Below, piece after piece: positions 36,928 through 45,748 of a DNA stretch of 64,000 bases. Under the pieces are notes generated by a model. The model did not search any database. It saw nothing but the letters and a program-made list of their open reading frames with translations, and was not told the DNA's origin. A program made the position numbers and the translations under genes. This DNA is from Neptuniibacter caesariensis (lineage in GTDB: Bacteria; Pseudomonadota; Gammaproteobacteria; Pseudomonadales; Balneatricaceae): NCBI RefSeq assembly GCF_000153345.1, contig NZ_CH724125.1, positions 1,796,864-1,860,863 of the forward strand. Direction: 5' to 3'. Each line of letters begins with the position of its first letter. The stretch's first letter is position 1.

Positions 36928-37701
36928 TTAATGTGTTACTTCTTCAGATGTCTCTTCTGATGCTTCAACTGCGCTTTCCGAACTACCAGATACCTTCTCA
37001 AGCATTTTGGTGAAGTTACGCATCGACTGAAGATGGACATATATCAGCTCCAGCTCATCCGTTTTCGCGAGTTCCGCAAAAACTTCTGGAGCCAGGCCTT
37101 TCAGCTTTTCTCTGTTGATTGCCTGGAAACCTGTAACTGTGCGTTTCTCTCCAGCCGGCGTTGTAAATTGCGCGCCCATTGGCTCAAGAAGATCCAGTTC
37201 CTGCAACTTTTTAGCGAATGCTTTAGTCCGCTGGTAATGAACCTGATACTCTTTCAGGAAATCCAGTACAGAATTCAGATACTGAGTTTGCTCTCCATCA
37301 GCATCAAACAGTTTTTCTCCACGGCCGTCCTGGTTACAACCGTCAAAACCTTCATCGATACATAAGGTCAGTGTTGCACCGTCATCAGCACTGGAAAAAA
37401 CAAACGGGTAACGACGAATGAAAGCGGGGATATATTTCGCCTTCCACTCTCCATCATCATTTACATAGAGATTTTCCTGCTCACGAACCCCCATGAGCAC
37501 TACAGGAAGAAGATTTTCACCTTCGCCTGCAAATACAACACAATACTCTTCTGCTGCATTGGGGAACTCAACTGCCATTAAAGGAACAGAGTTTACAGCC
37601 TGAGCAAATCCATACTGCCCACCCGCTTTAACTGACCAATCTGCATGACGCTGTTTATTGATTGGCTGAACATCTCCGTAAATCAGTAACTGTGTTGTCA
37701 C
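36928..37701 (-). CDS. SapC-family protein
   Basis: A 257-residue protein of the SapC family (Pfam SapC, named from a gene next to the Campylobacter S-layer protein; unrelated to the SapC peptide permease). Family features include QLLIYGDVQPINKQRHADWSV near the N-terminus, VPLMAVEFPNAAEEYCVVF, a PAFIRRYPFVF block and the CIDEGFDGCNQDGRGEKLFD block. The GTG at 37701, ten bases after AAGGA, gives the usual family N-terminus; a GTG 17 codons earlier gives an unusual extension. No signal peptide is seen. Its biochemical role is unknown. Its place immediately before the giant surface protein supports a role in making or holding that protein. Confidence 0.87.
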   Translation of the reverse strand: MTTQLLIYGDVQPINKQRHADWSVKAGGQYGFAQAVNSVPLMAVEFPNAAEEYCVVFAGEGENLLPVVLMGVREQENLYVNDDGEWKAKYIPAFIRRYPFVFSSADDGATLTLCIDEGFDGCNQDGRGEKLFDADGEQTQYLNSVLDFLKEYQVHYQRTKAFAKKLQELDLLEPMGAQFTTPAGEKRTVTGFQAINREKLKGLAPEVFAELAKTDELELIYVHLQSMRNFTKMLEKVSGSSESAVEASEETSEEVTH

Positions 37702-37783
37702 GGTCGTTATTTCCTTAGCAATTTCTAATGTTTTTTGCAGTCCCAAGTACACATCTTAGTTAAGAATATACCTGTACTGCAAC

Positions 37784-38698
37784 TTAACCATTGTACTGAG
37801 GTACAAGTATTTCTTCTTCCCATCCGAACTTGTCAATATAGGCGCTATTCAAACCCAGGCATTCCGCCGACTGACAGGTCTGTCGATGCTTACATTGATA
37901 GAATCCATTTTTCTCAAATTCACTCCAGAAAACCGGATCGATAAAGAGCTGCGGCTGACCATTCACCAGATCCCCCTTCATATCTCCCAACAAACAGTGG
38001 GGGAAATTCTTGATTTCCACTCGCCGTCCTAACGCCTTGGCAAGGGCAACAGCCTCCTGCAAATAGGGCAACATATCCAGATGAGGGACTAAAAGATCTT
38101 TTTCATCTTTCTCAGACATAGGCCAGTAAAACCAAAACTCCATCTGAGCCAACTGTTTCAAATGAGACAAGCTGCGAACAACATCGGGCAACTGCTTATA
38201 ACTGTTTTTAGTGACCACCGTATTAGTAATGCTGATGGTGTGCTGCCATTGTTCAATATTTTCCAAGCCCCTCAGAGTCTTTTCAAATGAGCCTGGAACC
38301 TGAGTAATCGCATCATGGGATTCTGCGTCGGCAGCAGCAACACTAATAAAAAACTCATCAACCCCAGCACTGATGAGCTTTTCGCAATAATCCATTTTGC
38401 CAAGATGCATACCATGGCTTTGTATCCGCACATGCTCAAAGCCCGATTGCTTAGCCGCTGTGATCAATTCAGGAAGATCTCTTAGTAACGTTATCTCAGA
38501 ACCGGTCAGAATCAATCCACGCCATTGCTTCTGCTCGCGATTGAAACTCATCAACTCATTAAATTGATCCCGGCTCTGAGGTTGCAGATGATCCATGGTC
38601 CCTTCTATCATGCAGTGCACGCAGCGCAGGTTGCATCGAAACTCCATGGTCATCGACACATAAGCACTATGATCAAACCTGTCTTCAAAAGGAGACAT
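37784..38698 (-). CDS. Radical SAM enzyme with C-terminal cysteine cluster
   Basis: A 304-residue radical S-adenosylmethionine protein. The CxxxCxxC motif for the catalytic [4Fe-4S] cluster is CNLRCVHC at residues 22-29, early in the chain as usual. The partial TIM-barrel continues with LILTGSEITLL, where a glycine-rich SAM-contacting stretch is expected. The C-terminal part has further cysteines (HCLLGD, then CKHRQTCQSAEC), which suggest a SPASM-like auxiliary cluster as in peptide-modifying enzymes. The ATG overlaps the TGA of the preceding gene (TGATG), so translation is coupled. Context suggests that it modifies the giant protein or a partner. The substrate is unknown, and no small RiPP precursor was found next to it. 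Confidence 0.87.
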   Translation of the reverse strand: MSPFEDRFDHSAYVSMTMEFRCNLRCVHCMIEGTMDHLQPQSRDQFNELMSFNREQKQWRGLILTGSEITLLRDLPELITAAKQSGFEHVRIQSHGMHLGKMDYCEKLISAGVDEFFISVAAADAESHDAITQVPGSFEKTLRGLENIEQWQHTISITNTVVTKNSYKQLPDVVRSLSHLKQLAQMEFWFYWPMSEKDEKDLLVPHLDMLPYLQEAVALAKALGRRVEIKNFPHCLLGDMKGDLVNGQPQLFIDPVFWSEFEKNGFYQCKHRQTCQSAECLGLNSAYIDKFGWEEEILVPQYNG

Positions 38699-39579
38699 CA
38701 AAAAATACCGTAGTAACTTGTCTTTAAAATATCGATACTGCCATCTGAAAGCATCCGGTAATCGAGACCTACATCATAAAGCAGATGATTAAGCTCACTC
38801 CGCGCCTCATTCGCATAACTCAGTATAGAAGCCGGATAGCCCATATGCTCCAAAAACCAGATCAACTGATCGACTTTAATCCTAGAGAAGTAAATTCCTT
38901 CATTGGATTTTTTGTTGGCTACAACCGTCGTCTGACAGTCCGCCAACTCCGGGATCAAAATACGCTCAAAACGCAGTTTCCGCAGATCAAGATGCGCTGA
39001 ACTGGCAATCTTGGCACGAATATCTTCTCTCTCCGCCCGAGTATCATAAAAATAATAGAGATTGCTTAATGATAAGCCTGATGACGTCAGAGAATAACAA
39101 AGCCCCGACGAGACATTGCTCCCATCATTCCCGACATAGATATTAACTTCATCTAACTTTGCACGACCTTTTGAAAATTGGTCCGCCGTTAAATCTATGG
39201 AAAACATGAAGTAGGGGCTATCTTCAGAGTAGTTCAAATTAGAACTTAAACGCTCAGGCATACCCGTCAGCAGGCGCTTTATGGAGTTTCTTCGCTCTAA
39301 TCGCTCATAATCATAGAAATAAAATTCCCAACTCAGAGCGCCATCAACCTGCTTAACCCCCCATACCGTTCTGTCACGCCCCATCAGATCACGAATAGCA
39401 TGAATGAGTGCAATGGCTTCCTCGCCCAAATCAGCTGCATCAAAACTAGCTAGCAGGAGATTGATTGATCTCTGCTTGCCCGAAAGCTCAGACTCCGGTT
39501 CGTAGGGCCATAGGCAATAATCTAAAAGCGGATCACCCGATTGCTGATATTCCAGATAGGGTAATAAAGCTGGATTCAT
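38698..39579 (-). CDS. Unrecognised protein of the giant-adhesin locus (293 aa)
   Basis: I do not recognise this 293-residue protein. It has no signal peptide and no membrane helix. It is rich in aromatic residues and predicted beta strands (SWEFYFYDYERL, YFMFSIDL, GLSLSNLYYFYDT) and ends in YYGIF. The ATG at 39579 is preceded by GAGGAG and overlaps the stop codon of the preceding gene as ATGA; its own stop overlaps the radical SAM start. This tight coupling suggests it works with its neighbours, perhaps as a cytoplasmic chaperone or enzyme subunit for the giant protein. It and the preceding protein have similar length, aromatic strand-rich texture and tail position, so they may be distant relatives. 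Confidence 0.75.
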   Translation of the reverse strand: MNPALLPYLEYQQSGDPLLDYCLWPYEPESELSGKQRSINLLLASFDAADLGEEAIALIHAIRDLMGRDRTVWGVKQVDGALSWEFYFYDYERLERRNSIKRLLTGMPERLSSNLNYSEDSPYFMFSIDLTADQFSKGRAKLDEVNIYVGNDGSNVSSGLCYSLTSSGLSLSNLYYFYDTRAEREDIRAKIASSAHLDLRKLRFERILIPELADCQTTVVANKKSNEGIYFSRIKVDQLIWFLEHMGYPASILSYANEARSELNHLLYDVGLDYRMLSDGSIDILKTSYYGIF

Positions 39580-40349
39580 TTCCTCTCCTCAACACCAAAG
39601 TAAAGGGTTAAAAAGAACTCCCCCTGACGACTAACACCGGCGGCAATATGTCCTAATGTCTTATCCTTGTTACGATCCAAGAACGCTTTTCGTTGCTCAT
39701 CAGCAATCGCAAAATAGTCAAATACGTAATCCATAAGCTCCATAACATCTGAAAGCTTTAGATCATAATCATACAAGTTGAGGTCAAATGAATATCGCCC
39801 GGTATCAGGCTCAACGACTTTCAAGACCATAGGCACTTGCTCAGAACACAACTTATCCACTAGCCGGTTTATCTCTATCGAGAGTTCAGAACCATTGAGC
39901 GCATCGGATACAAACTGATTTAAACGGGCAGGATTTAATTCCAACAACCAATAATCGGTAACGACAAACTGCTCATCCCCCGGCAGCCATTTAACCGCCC
40001 GATGTAATAATCTGCCAGCATCTGTAGGAACCGGGCTATCGAGTACTAATGGATATTCCAGGTACAGCTTACAACGCGGTCTGCAACCTTCAGCCTCATA
40101 ACCCAAGTGGATAAGCTCAGCGTTTTCAATCTGTTCCAGAAACCATTTCTGAGCCTGATGTGGTAGTTTAAGCAGCGCTAACTGGGACAGTAGAAAATTA
40201 TCGGCCTTTTGGAAAAACGCGCTTTTATGCTGAGTCAGCAAGAAGCGGTCACAGTTGAGCGCACCCTTGGTGAGCTTACAGGAATACTCAAAACCATAAG
40301 GAACAGCAAGCGCCTGAAACGCTTGCTGCAGCAAAACATCAGCTTGCAC
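39576..40349 (-). CDS. Unrecognised protein of the giant-adhesin locus (257 aa)
   Basis: A 257-residue protein that I cannot assign. No signal peptide or membrane segment is visible. Strand-rich stretches include CKLYLEYPLVL, YSFDLNLYDYDLKLSDVME and GEFFLTLYFGVEERK. The start is a GTG at 40349, 8 bp after the stop of the TolC-like gene, with only a weak ribosome-binding site, so it may depend on coupling. The 3' end overlaps the next gene as ATGA. Its position between an outer-membrane channel and a radical SAM enzyme suggests a cytoplasmic role in preparing the exported protein, but nothing in the sequence shows a function. Confidence 0.75.
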   Translation of the reverse strand: MQADVLLQQAFQALAVPYGFEYSCKLTKGALNCDRFLLTQHKSAFFQKADNFLLSQLALLKLPHQAQKWFLEQIENAELIHLGYEAEGCRPRCKLYLEYPLVLDSPVPTDAGRLLHRAVKWLPGDEQFVVTDYWLLELNPARLNQFVSDALNGSELSIEINRLVDKLCSEQVPMVLKVVEPDTGRYSFDLNLYDYDLKLSDVMELMDYVFDYFAIADEQRKAFLDRNKDKTLGHIAAGVSRQGEFFLTLYFGVEERK

Positions 40350-40357
40350 GGCTCAGA

Positions 40358-41773
40358 CTATCGAATCGCTTGCTCAGTACGTCGGTAGGTACGGCTATCC
40401 ATTACTCTCGCCGTAATATCGAAAGTCTGTTCGTCATCAGCCAGACTGCGATTAATTGCGCTCAGATCTTCCTCTTTCAGCATACCCACAGCGCGCTTAA
40501 GACGTAGCATGTTCACCAGATAATCATAGCGAGCACTTGAAAAGTCGGTCCTTGCAAAGAACAGATCTCGCTCAGCATCAAGCACACTCAAACTGGAGGT
40601 AAGCCCTGATTCATAAGCGGTTCGCTTCGCATCGACACCTAATTCATAAGCATCGACAGAGCGCTGCAATGCCTCGACCTTAGCAATTGAACCCACTACC
40701 CCATCAAATGCAGCATAAGTTTCACGCTCAGTCGCTCGCCACTCGATCTCCAATTCGTCTTTAGCTTTATTATGCAATTCAACCGCTTCACGCACTTTTG
40801 ACGACACCGCTCCGCCAGCATAAATAGGCACTGTCAATTTGAGCATCATGTCCTGGGTTTCAACTTCAGATCCACCACCAAAAAGCGACCCTTGAGTTTC
40901 ACGGGTATTTTGTGTCAAAACAAAATCCAACGTAGGGTAATGCCCGCCTTTTTGCCTTCTTACTTCCTGATAAGCCACAGACGATGCATAACGCTTAGCG
41001 ATTACCATCGGGTTGTTATTTCGGCTCTTTTCAACCCATTCCTCCGGCATCGCGGGGTTAGGATCAATCAATTCCAACTCAATGCCCAAAGGAGCTAATG
41101 TTTGTGGTAACTGCCCTGTCATCTCTTTAAGCCCCTGTAGCGCATCTTTCAGGGTATTACGAATTTCTACTTCTCGCGCTTTAGCCTGCATAAAGCGTGC
41201 TTGCGCATCCAGCTCATCGGTCACACGCGCCAAACCATCCTGACGCTGCTGGCTTACCAATTCGTAATGTTTCTCCAGAGAAGCCACTTCGGACTGAACA
41301 GCCGTGTAATTATCATATTCACGTAAAGCAGCAAAATAGTTCTCGGCGGTACGCATCATCAAATCCTGACGCACATCCTCCAACTCTGCGGCAACACGCT
41401 TAACATCTTCTTTAGCCTGCTTGAAATATGCCCAGTTACTGAAGCTATAAACTGATTGCGTTAACGACAAGGTCATCTCAGTAGTTGGATAAGAAGTACT
41501 ACCGCTCGAGAAAACCGCATTATCTGAGCTGATAATATCTTGTGTTGTCTCGGTTTCAGAAAAATCAAACTTGATGGTAGGTAACAGCACAGCTTTCGCC
41601 TGGCTGTATATCTCTTTAGATGCTTCGTGTTCGTGAAAGCCCGCCTGGTAGGTCGGATCATTCTTAAGAGCCAGCTGATAGATTTCAATTAAATCTTCAG
41701 CTCCCGCTGAGCCGCTGTATACCCCACCGGTGAGGACCAGCCCAGCAAAAATTCCCTTAACACCCTTTTGCAT
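40358..41773 (-). CDS. TolC-family outer-membrane channel protein
   Basis: A TolC/AprF-type outer-membrane efflux protein of 471 residues. The signal peptide covers about residues 1-25 (KGVKGIFAGLVLTGGVYSGSAGAE), followed by DLIEIYQLALKNDPTYQAG, the typical first repeat of TolC, and two long coiled outer-membrane-efflux repeats. The second repeat contains LKLTVPIYAGG and YESGLTSSLSVLDAERDLFFAR. It forms the trimeric exit duct that HlyD-type adaptors dock to. The ATG at 41773 is preceded by AAAGGTG; a GTG three codons upstream is possible. As the first gene of the locus it is probably dedicated to exporting the giant protein. No clear sigma-70 promoter is seen in the AT-rich 230 bp before it. 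Confidence 0.92.
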   Translation of the reverse strand: MQKGVKGIFAGLVLTGGVYSGSAGAEDLIEIYQLALKNDPTYQAGFHEHEASKEIYSQAKAVLLPTIKFDFSETETTQDIISSDNAVFSSGSTSYPTTEMTLSLTQSVYSFSNWAYFKQAKEDVKRVAAELEDVRQDLMMRTAENYFAALREYDNYTAVQSEVASLEKHYELVSQQRQDGLARVTDELDAQARFMQAKAREVEIRNTLKDALQGLKEMTGQLPQTLAPLGIELELIDPNPAMPEEWVEKSRNNNPMVIAKRYASSVAYQEVRRQKGGHYPTLDFVLTQNTRETQGSLFGGGSEVETQDMMLKLTVPIYAGGAVSSKVREAVELHNKAKDELEIEWRATERETYAAFDGVVGSIAKVEALQRSVDAYELGVDAKRTAYESGLTSSLSVLDAERDLFFARTDFSSARYDYLVNMLRLKRAVGMLKEEDLSAINRSLADDEQTFDITARVMDSRTYRRTEQAIR

Positions 41774-42004
41774 AAGAAGCACCTTTAAGTTTCTTAAACA
41801 TGCACCCAGACCCCAGGCGCACTATGTAATTATTATTCAGTATTGCAGCGTATAAAGAAAAATACTCACTACAATTTAGTCTAGAAAATATGCGAAGGAT
41901 AGCCTTTACTGGTTAACAAAAAAACAGCTGTTTGAATTTATTTCCAATAAAAACTGAATAACGAGTGAATAATTAAGGCTGTCCAACGGCAATCTTCATT
42001 CAAT

Positions 42005-42038
42005 AAAAAAGCCAGACTATCTGAAATAGACTGGCTTT
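42005..42038 (-). terminator. Intrinsic terminator after rnr
   Basis: On the minus strand a 13-base stem with one mismatch (42026-42038 with 42008-42020) is followed by a run of T and lies 22 bp after the rnr stop. It separates rnr from the TolC-led locus, so that locus must have its own promoter between about 41774 and 42005. Confidence 0.85.
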
Positions 42039-42060
42039 CATGTTTTAGATAATCAAGGCG

Positions 42061-44706
42061 CTAGCGCTTCGGCTTTTTAACCTTTAAGCCCTTCTTTTTC
42101 CCTTTGAGTTTTGGCTTAGCTGTCACCTTGCGCTTCTTAGATTTATTACTTTTCCCAGAACCGCTTCCGCTAAACTCCATCAACTCCTGCTCAGCCTGGG
42201 AGAGATCATTGCGTTTAGGCCCACTCCCCTTCCCTTTAACCACGCGCTTTTTAACTTGAGCATCCGCACTGTGATCTTTAGTTTTCTTAGAACGAAGAAG
42301 TGCTTCGCGCTTAGACCCTCTGCGCGCTTTAACCTTACTATCTTTCTTAGCCGGCTTATGACCCCATTCATGTCTGGCACCAGGCAGCTTACCATCTTTA
42401 GTTTCAGTGGTACCCAGCTTTCCTTCTGCCAACAATTCACGTGTCGATTTTTTCTTAACGCCTTTTTTCTGCTCGACCAGCTCAAAATCTATCTTACGTT
42501 CATCTAGATCGACACGAACCACTTTAACCGTGAGACGATCACCTAACCTGAAGTTCTTCCGGGTACGCTCGCCCACCAAGCGCTGTTTAGCCTGGTCAAA
42601 TACATAATAATCACCCGGCAACGCCGTGATATGCACCAGCCCTTCAACAAAAAGCTGATCCAGTTCAACAAAGACGCCAAAGCCCGTCACCGCAGAGATC
42701 ACGCCTTCGTATTCATCGCCTACATGATCCTGCATATATTCGCATTTCAGCCAGGCAACGACATCTCGGGTTGCCTCATCGGAGCGACGCTCGGTCATCG
42801 AGCAATGTTCGCCCAGTTGCAGCAGCTGCTCGATGCTGTACTTGCAGGTGAAATCTGGATCAATCTGAAAATCATCAGGCCTTAGCAATGACCGATCTTT
42901 ATTTTGCGAATGTATCGCCGCACGAATCAGGCGATGCACCAGCAAATCAGGGTAGCGACGAATCGGCGAAGTAAAATGCGTGTAAGCAGGATATGCCAGA
43001 CCAAAGTGCCCCTGATTATCCGGGCTGTAGACCGCCTGCTGCATTGAACGCAGCATCATCGTCTGGATCAGATGCTTATCAGGACGCTCATCGATCCATT
43101 CCGCCAGTTGCTGATAATGCTTGGGCTCTGGCTTTTCAGCCCCGCCCAAGTTCAACCCTAGCTCGCCCAGATACGCGCGCAGATTTTCCAGTTTCTGCTC
43201 TTTAGGGCCTTCATGTACACGATAGATTGCCGGTATTTTTAGCTTCTCAAGAAAGCGTGCCGTTGCTACGTTGGCACACAACATACACTCTTCAATTAAC
43301 TTGTGAGCGTCATTACGATAGACCGGGATGATTTGGTCAATTTTGCGATCTTCACCGAAAACCATTCGGGTTTCAGTGGTTTCAAAATCGATTGCTCCAC
43401 GGATATCACGCGCTTTACGAAGCGCGAAGTACAGACTGTACAAATCTTCCAGATGAGGGAGCACCGAGGCATACTCCGCCCTTAACGCCTGGCCATCTTC
43501 CTCATCCGGCTGCATCAGCATCTTACCCACTTTCGTGTAGGTCAGACGTGCATGGGACTGAATCACCGCTTCATAGAACTTATACCCAGACAGGTTGCCT
43601 GACTCACTGATGGTCATCTCACAAACCATCGCCAGGCGATCGACATGCGGATTCAATGAGCAAAGCCCGTTAGAGAGCAGCTCTGGAAGCATTGGCACGA
43701 CAAACTCGGGAAAATAAGTAGAATTAGATCGCTTAAATGCTTCGTTATCTAACTCTGATCCTGGCCGAACGTACCAGGAGACATCGGCAATGGCGACCCA
43801 AAGTCGCCAACCGCCTGACTTTTTCCGCTCGGCATAAACCGCATCATCAAAGTCCTTCGCATCTTCACCATCGATGGTAACCAACGGAAGATCTCGAAGA
43901 TCAACACGATTCTGCTTAGCATTTTCTTCAACTTCGGCAGCTAACTCACCCACTTCCTGACGAACTTCATCCGGCCATTCATGGGGGATGTCATAGTTAT
44001 GGATCGCAACCGTAATTTCCATACCCGGTGCCATATGATCACCCAGCACTTCAACAACCCGAGCCTGCGGCAGCTCCCTCTTACTGGGCTGAGAAACCAG
44101 CTCTGCAACAACCAGCTGACCATCTTTATAATCCTGAGGATTCTCAGGGTCAGGCACAACCATGATCTCCTGGGTGATACGCTGATTCTCCGGGCGTAGA
44201 TAACCGAACCCTTCCTGACCACTGAAGCGGCCGACCAGCTTTTGCGTATTCCGTTCCAGGATCTCGACAATTTTGCCTTCACGACGCCCTTTGAAATCAA
44301 CACTGATCTCCTGAACCAAAACCTTGTCACCATCAAATACCTGACGCATCTGACGCGGACTTAGCTTGAGATCATCACCACCCTCTTCTGGTTTAACAAA
44401 TCCAAACCCATCACGATGACCAATCACACGACCTTTAATCAGCGACATTCGATCAAGCAATGCAAACTCATTGCGTCGGTTGCTCATCAACTGACCATCG
44501 CGGCACATAGCCTTCAATCGGAAGAAAACGGCATCACGACTTTCAGGATCCCAGACCTGCATCTCCTCGCATAGCTGCGCATGGCCAATCGGCGCTCCCC
44601 AGCTCTGTATGAACTGCAAAATATATTCTCGACTAGGCACAGGGTTGGAGTATTTCTCCGCTTCAGCAGCCGCTTCCGGGTCGTTTTTAATCCAGTCTTT
44701 ACTCAT
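42061..44706 (-). CDS. rnr: Ribonuclease R
   Basis: A 3'-to-5' exoribonuclease of the RNB family that degrades structured RNA and takes part in RNA quality control and tmRNA-linked decay. The 881 residues hold an N-terminal helix-turn-helix, cold-shock domains (GFGFVKPEEGGDDLKL, GFGYLRPENQ), the RNB core with the metal-binding motif TIDGEDAKDFDDAVYAER, an HFTSPIRRYPDLLVHRLI block, an S1 domain (YEGVISAVTGFGVFVELDQLFVEGLVHI) and a very Lys-rich C-terminal tail that starts near residue 760. The tail is typical of RNase R and helps it bind duplex RNA. It is a single gene with a terminator on its 3' side. Confidence 0.97.
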   Translation of the reverse strand: MSKDWIKNDPEAAAEAEKYSNPVPSREYILQFIQSWGAPIGHAQLCEEMQVWDPESRDAVFFRLKAMCRDGQLMSNRRNEFALLDRMSLIKGRVIGHRDGFGFVKPEEGGDDLKLSPRQMRQVFDGDKVLVQEISVDFKGRREGKIVEILERNTQKLVGRFSGQEGFGYLRPENQRITQEIMVVPDPENPQDYKDGQLVVAELVSQPSKRELPQARVVEVLGDHMAPGMEITVAIHNYDIPHEWPDEVRQEVGELAAEVEENAKQNRVDLRDLPLVTIDGEDAKDFDDAVYAERKKSGGWRLWVAIADVSWYVRPGSELDNEAFKRSNSTYFPEFVVPMLPELLSNGLCSLNPHVDRLAMVCEMTISESGNLSGYKFYEAVIQSHARLTYTKVGKMLMQPDEEDGQALRAEYASVLPHLEDLYSLYFALRKARDIRGAIDFETTETRMVFGEDRKIDQIIPVYRNDAHKLIEECMLCANVATARFLEKLKIPAIYRVHEGPKEQKLENLRAYLGELGLNLGGAEKPEPKHYQQLAEWIDERPDKHLIQTMMLRSMQQAVYSPDNQGHFGLAYPAYTHFTSPIRRYPDLLVHRLIRAAIHSQNKDRSLLRPDDFQIDPDFTCKYSIEQLLQLGEHCSMTERRSDEATRDVVAWLKCEYMQDHVGDEYEGVISAVTGFGVFVELDQLFVEGLVHITALPGDYYVFDQAKQRLVGERTRKNFRLGDRLTVKVVRVDLDERKIDFELVEQKKGVKKKSTRELLAEGKLGTTETKDGKLPGARHEWGHKPAKKDSKVKARRGSKREALLRSKKTKDHSADAQVKKRVVKGKGSGPKRNDLSQAEQELMEFSGSGSGKSNKSKKRKVTAKPKLKGKKKGLKVKKPKR

Positions 44707-44780
44707 AGAGGTCTCAAAGGGATAAAGAAAAGCACTTTATAAATAACAGCATATCACGCATCTGCGTACAAAGGAGCAAT

Positions 44781-44806
44781 AAAAAAGCCGGCTAATGCCG
44801 GCTTTA
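44781..44806 (-). terminator. Intrinsic terminator after secF
   Basis: On the minus strand the stem AAAGCCGGC (44797-44805)/GCCGGCTTT (44784-44792) is followed by a T-run and lies 12 bp after the secF stop. It ends the queA-tgt-yajC-secD-secF transcript. Confidence 0.9.
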
Positions 44807-44817
44807 GAAATTACCAA

Positions 44818-45738
44818 TTAAGGTCGATCATCGACCTCTTGCTCTTTCTCTTCCGGCGGCATCAGGTCTTCTTTACTGATATTCATTGCCACCAGCACAT
44901 TCGCGGATACATAAATGGAGGAGTATGTACCTACCAGCACACCCACCAACAGCGCAATCGCGAAGCCATGAATCATCTCACCGCCAAAGACGGCCAAAGC
45001 TACCAATACGAGCAATGTCGTCAACGAGGTTACCAAAGTACGGCCCAGTGTCTGCGTAAGCGAGGCATTCATAATTTCGATTGCCGTTCCTTTACGCATC
45101 TTACGGAAGTTCTCACGAATTCGATCCGACACAACGATCGTATCGTTCAACGAGTAACCTATTACCGCAAGAATTGCAGCCAGAACAGTCAGGTCAAAGT
45201 CTATTTGCAGTAGAGAGAAGAACCCCAGCACAATGAGTACGTCATGTGCCAAAGCAGCAACAGCACCCAACGAGAATTTGATCTGGAAACGGAAAGCGAC
45301 ATAAACCATGATCATGAACAATGCTAAAAGCATGCCCATACCACCCTGCTCACGCAGCTCTTCACCCACCTGCGCACCCACAAACTCGTTACGGCGCAGA
45401 TTCAGTTGCTGAGTTTCACCTTCCTGCAGTGCAGATAGGACCTTATCACCCAGTTTTGGGTCATGATCCTGACCCAGACGGATCAAAATATCGGTCGGCG
45501 AGCCAAAGGTTTGTACGACAGCATCATCGTAGCCTGCACCTTTAAGCTGACCACGGATCTTATTCAGATCAGCTGGCTGCTCATAGCCAATTTCAACCAA
45601 ACTTCCGCCCGTGAAATCAAGACCAAACTTGAGCCCATTAACAACCAGAGAACCCAGAGAGACCACCAGTAAAACCACAGAACAGATCGCTGCAATTTTA
45701 CGGAAGCCCATGAAGTTATAAATCTTTTGCGTAGACAT
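44818..45738 (-). CDS. secF: Protein translocase subunit SecF
   Basis: An inner-membrane RND-type subunit that works with SecD and YajC to drive Sec-dependent export using the proton (or sodium) gradient. The 306-residue protein has six membrane segments and the periplasmic domain between the first two. Conserved marks are FGLDFTGGSLVEIGYEQP near the N-terminus and the stretch ALAHDVLIVLGFFSLL, followed by GYSLNDTIVVSDRIREN. The ATG at 45738 is preceded by GAGGAAG and lies 10 bp after secD. A longer form starting at 45780 would overlap secD and lacks a good ribosome-binding site. Confidence 0.96.
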   Translation of the reverse strand: MSTQKIYNFMGFRKIAAICSVVLLVVSLGSLVVNGLKFGLDFTGGSLVEIGYEQPADLNKIRGQLKGAGYDDAVVQTFGSPTDILIRLGQDHDPKLGDKVLSALQEGETQQLNLRRNEFVGAQVGEELREQGGMGMLLALFMIMVYVAFRFQIKFSLGAVAALAHDVLIVLGFFSLLQIDFDLTVLAAILAVIGYSLNDTIVVSDRIRENFRKMRKGTAIEIMNASLTQTLGRTLVTSLTTLLVLVALAVFGGEMIHGFAIALLVGVLVGTYSSIYVSANVLVAMNISKEDLMPPEEKEQEVDDRP

Positions 45739-45748
45739 CACAGCTTCC

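Noticed and set aside
36928-37701. SapC subunit of a Sap peptide ABC transporter
   Set aside because: The protein has no membrane helices and carries the S-layer-associated SapC family motifs; the shared name is a coincidence.
6114-41773. Classical type I secretion operon
   Set aside because: No ABC transporter with Walker A/B and an LSGGQ signature is encoded in the locus; the only ATPase is the SecA-like protein.
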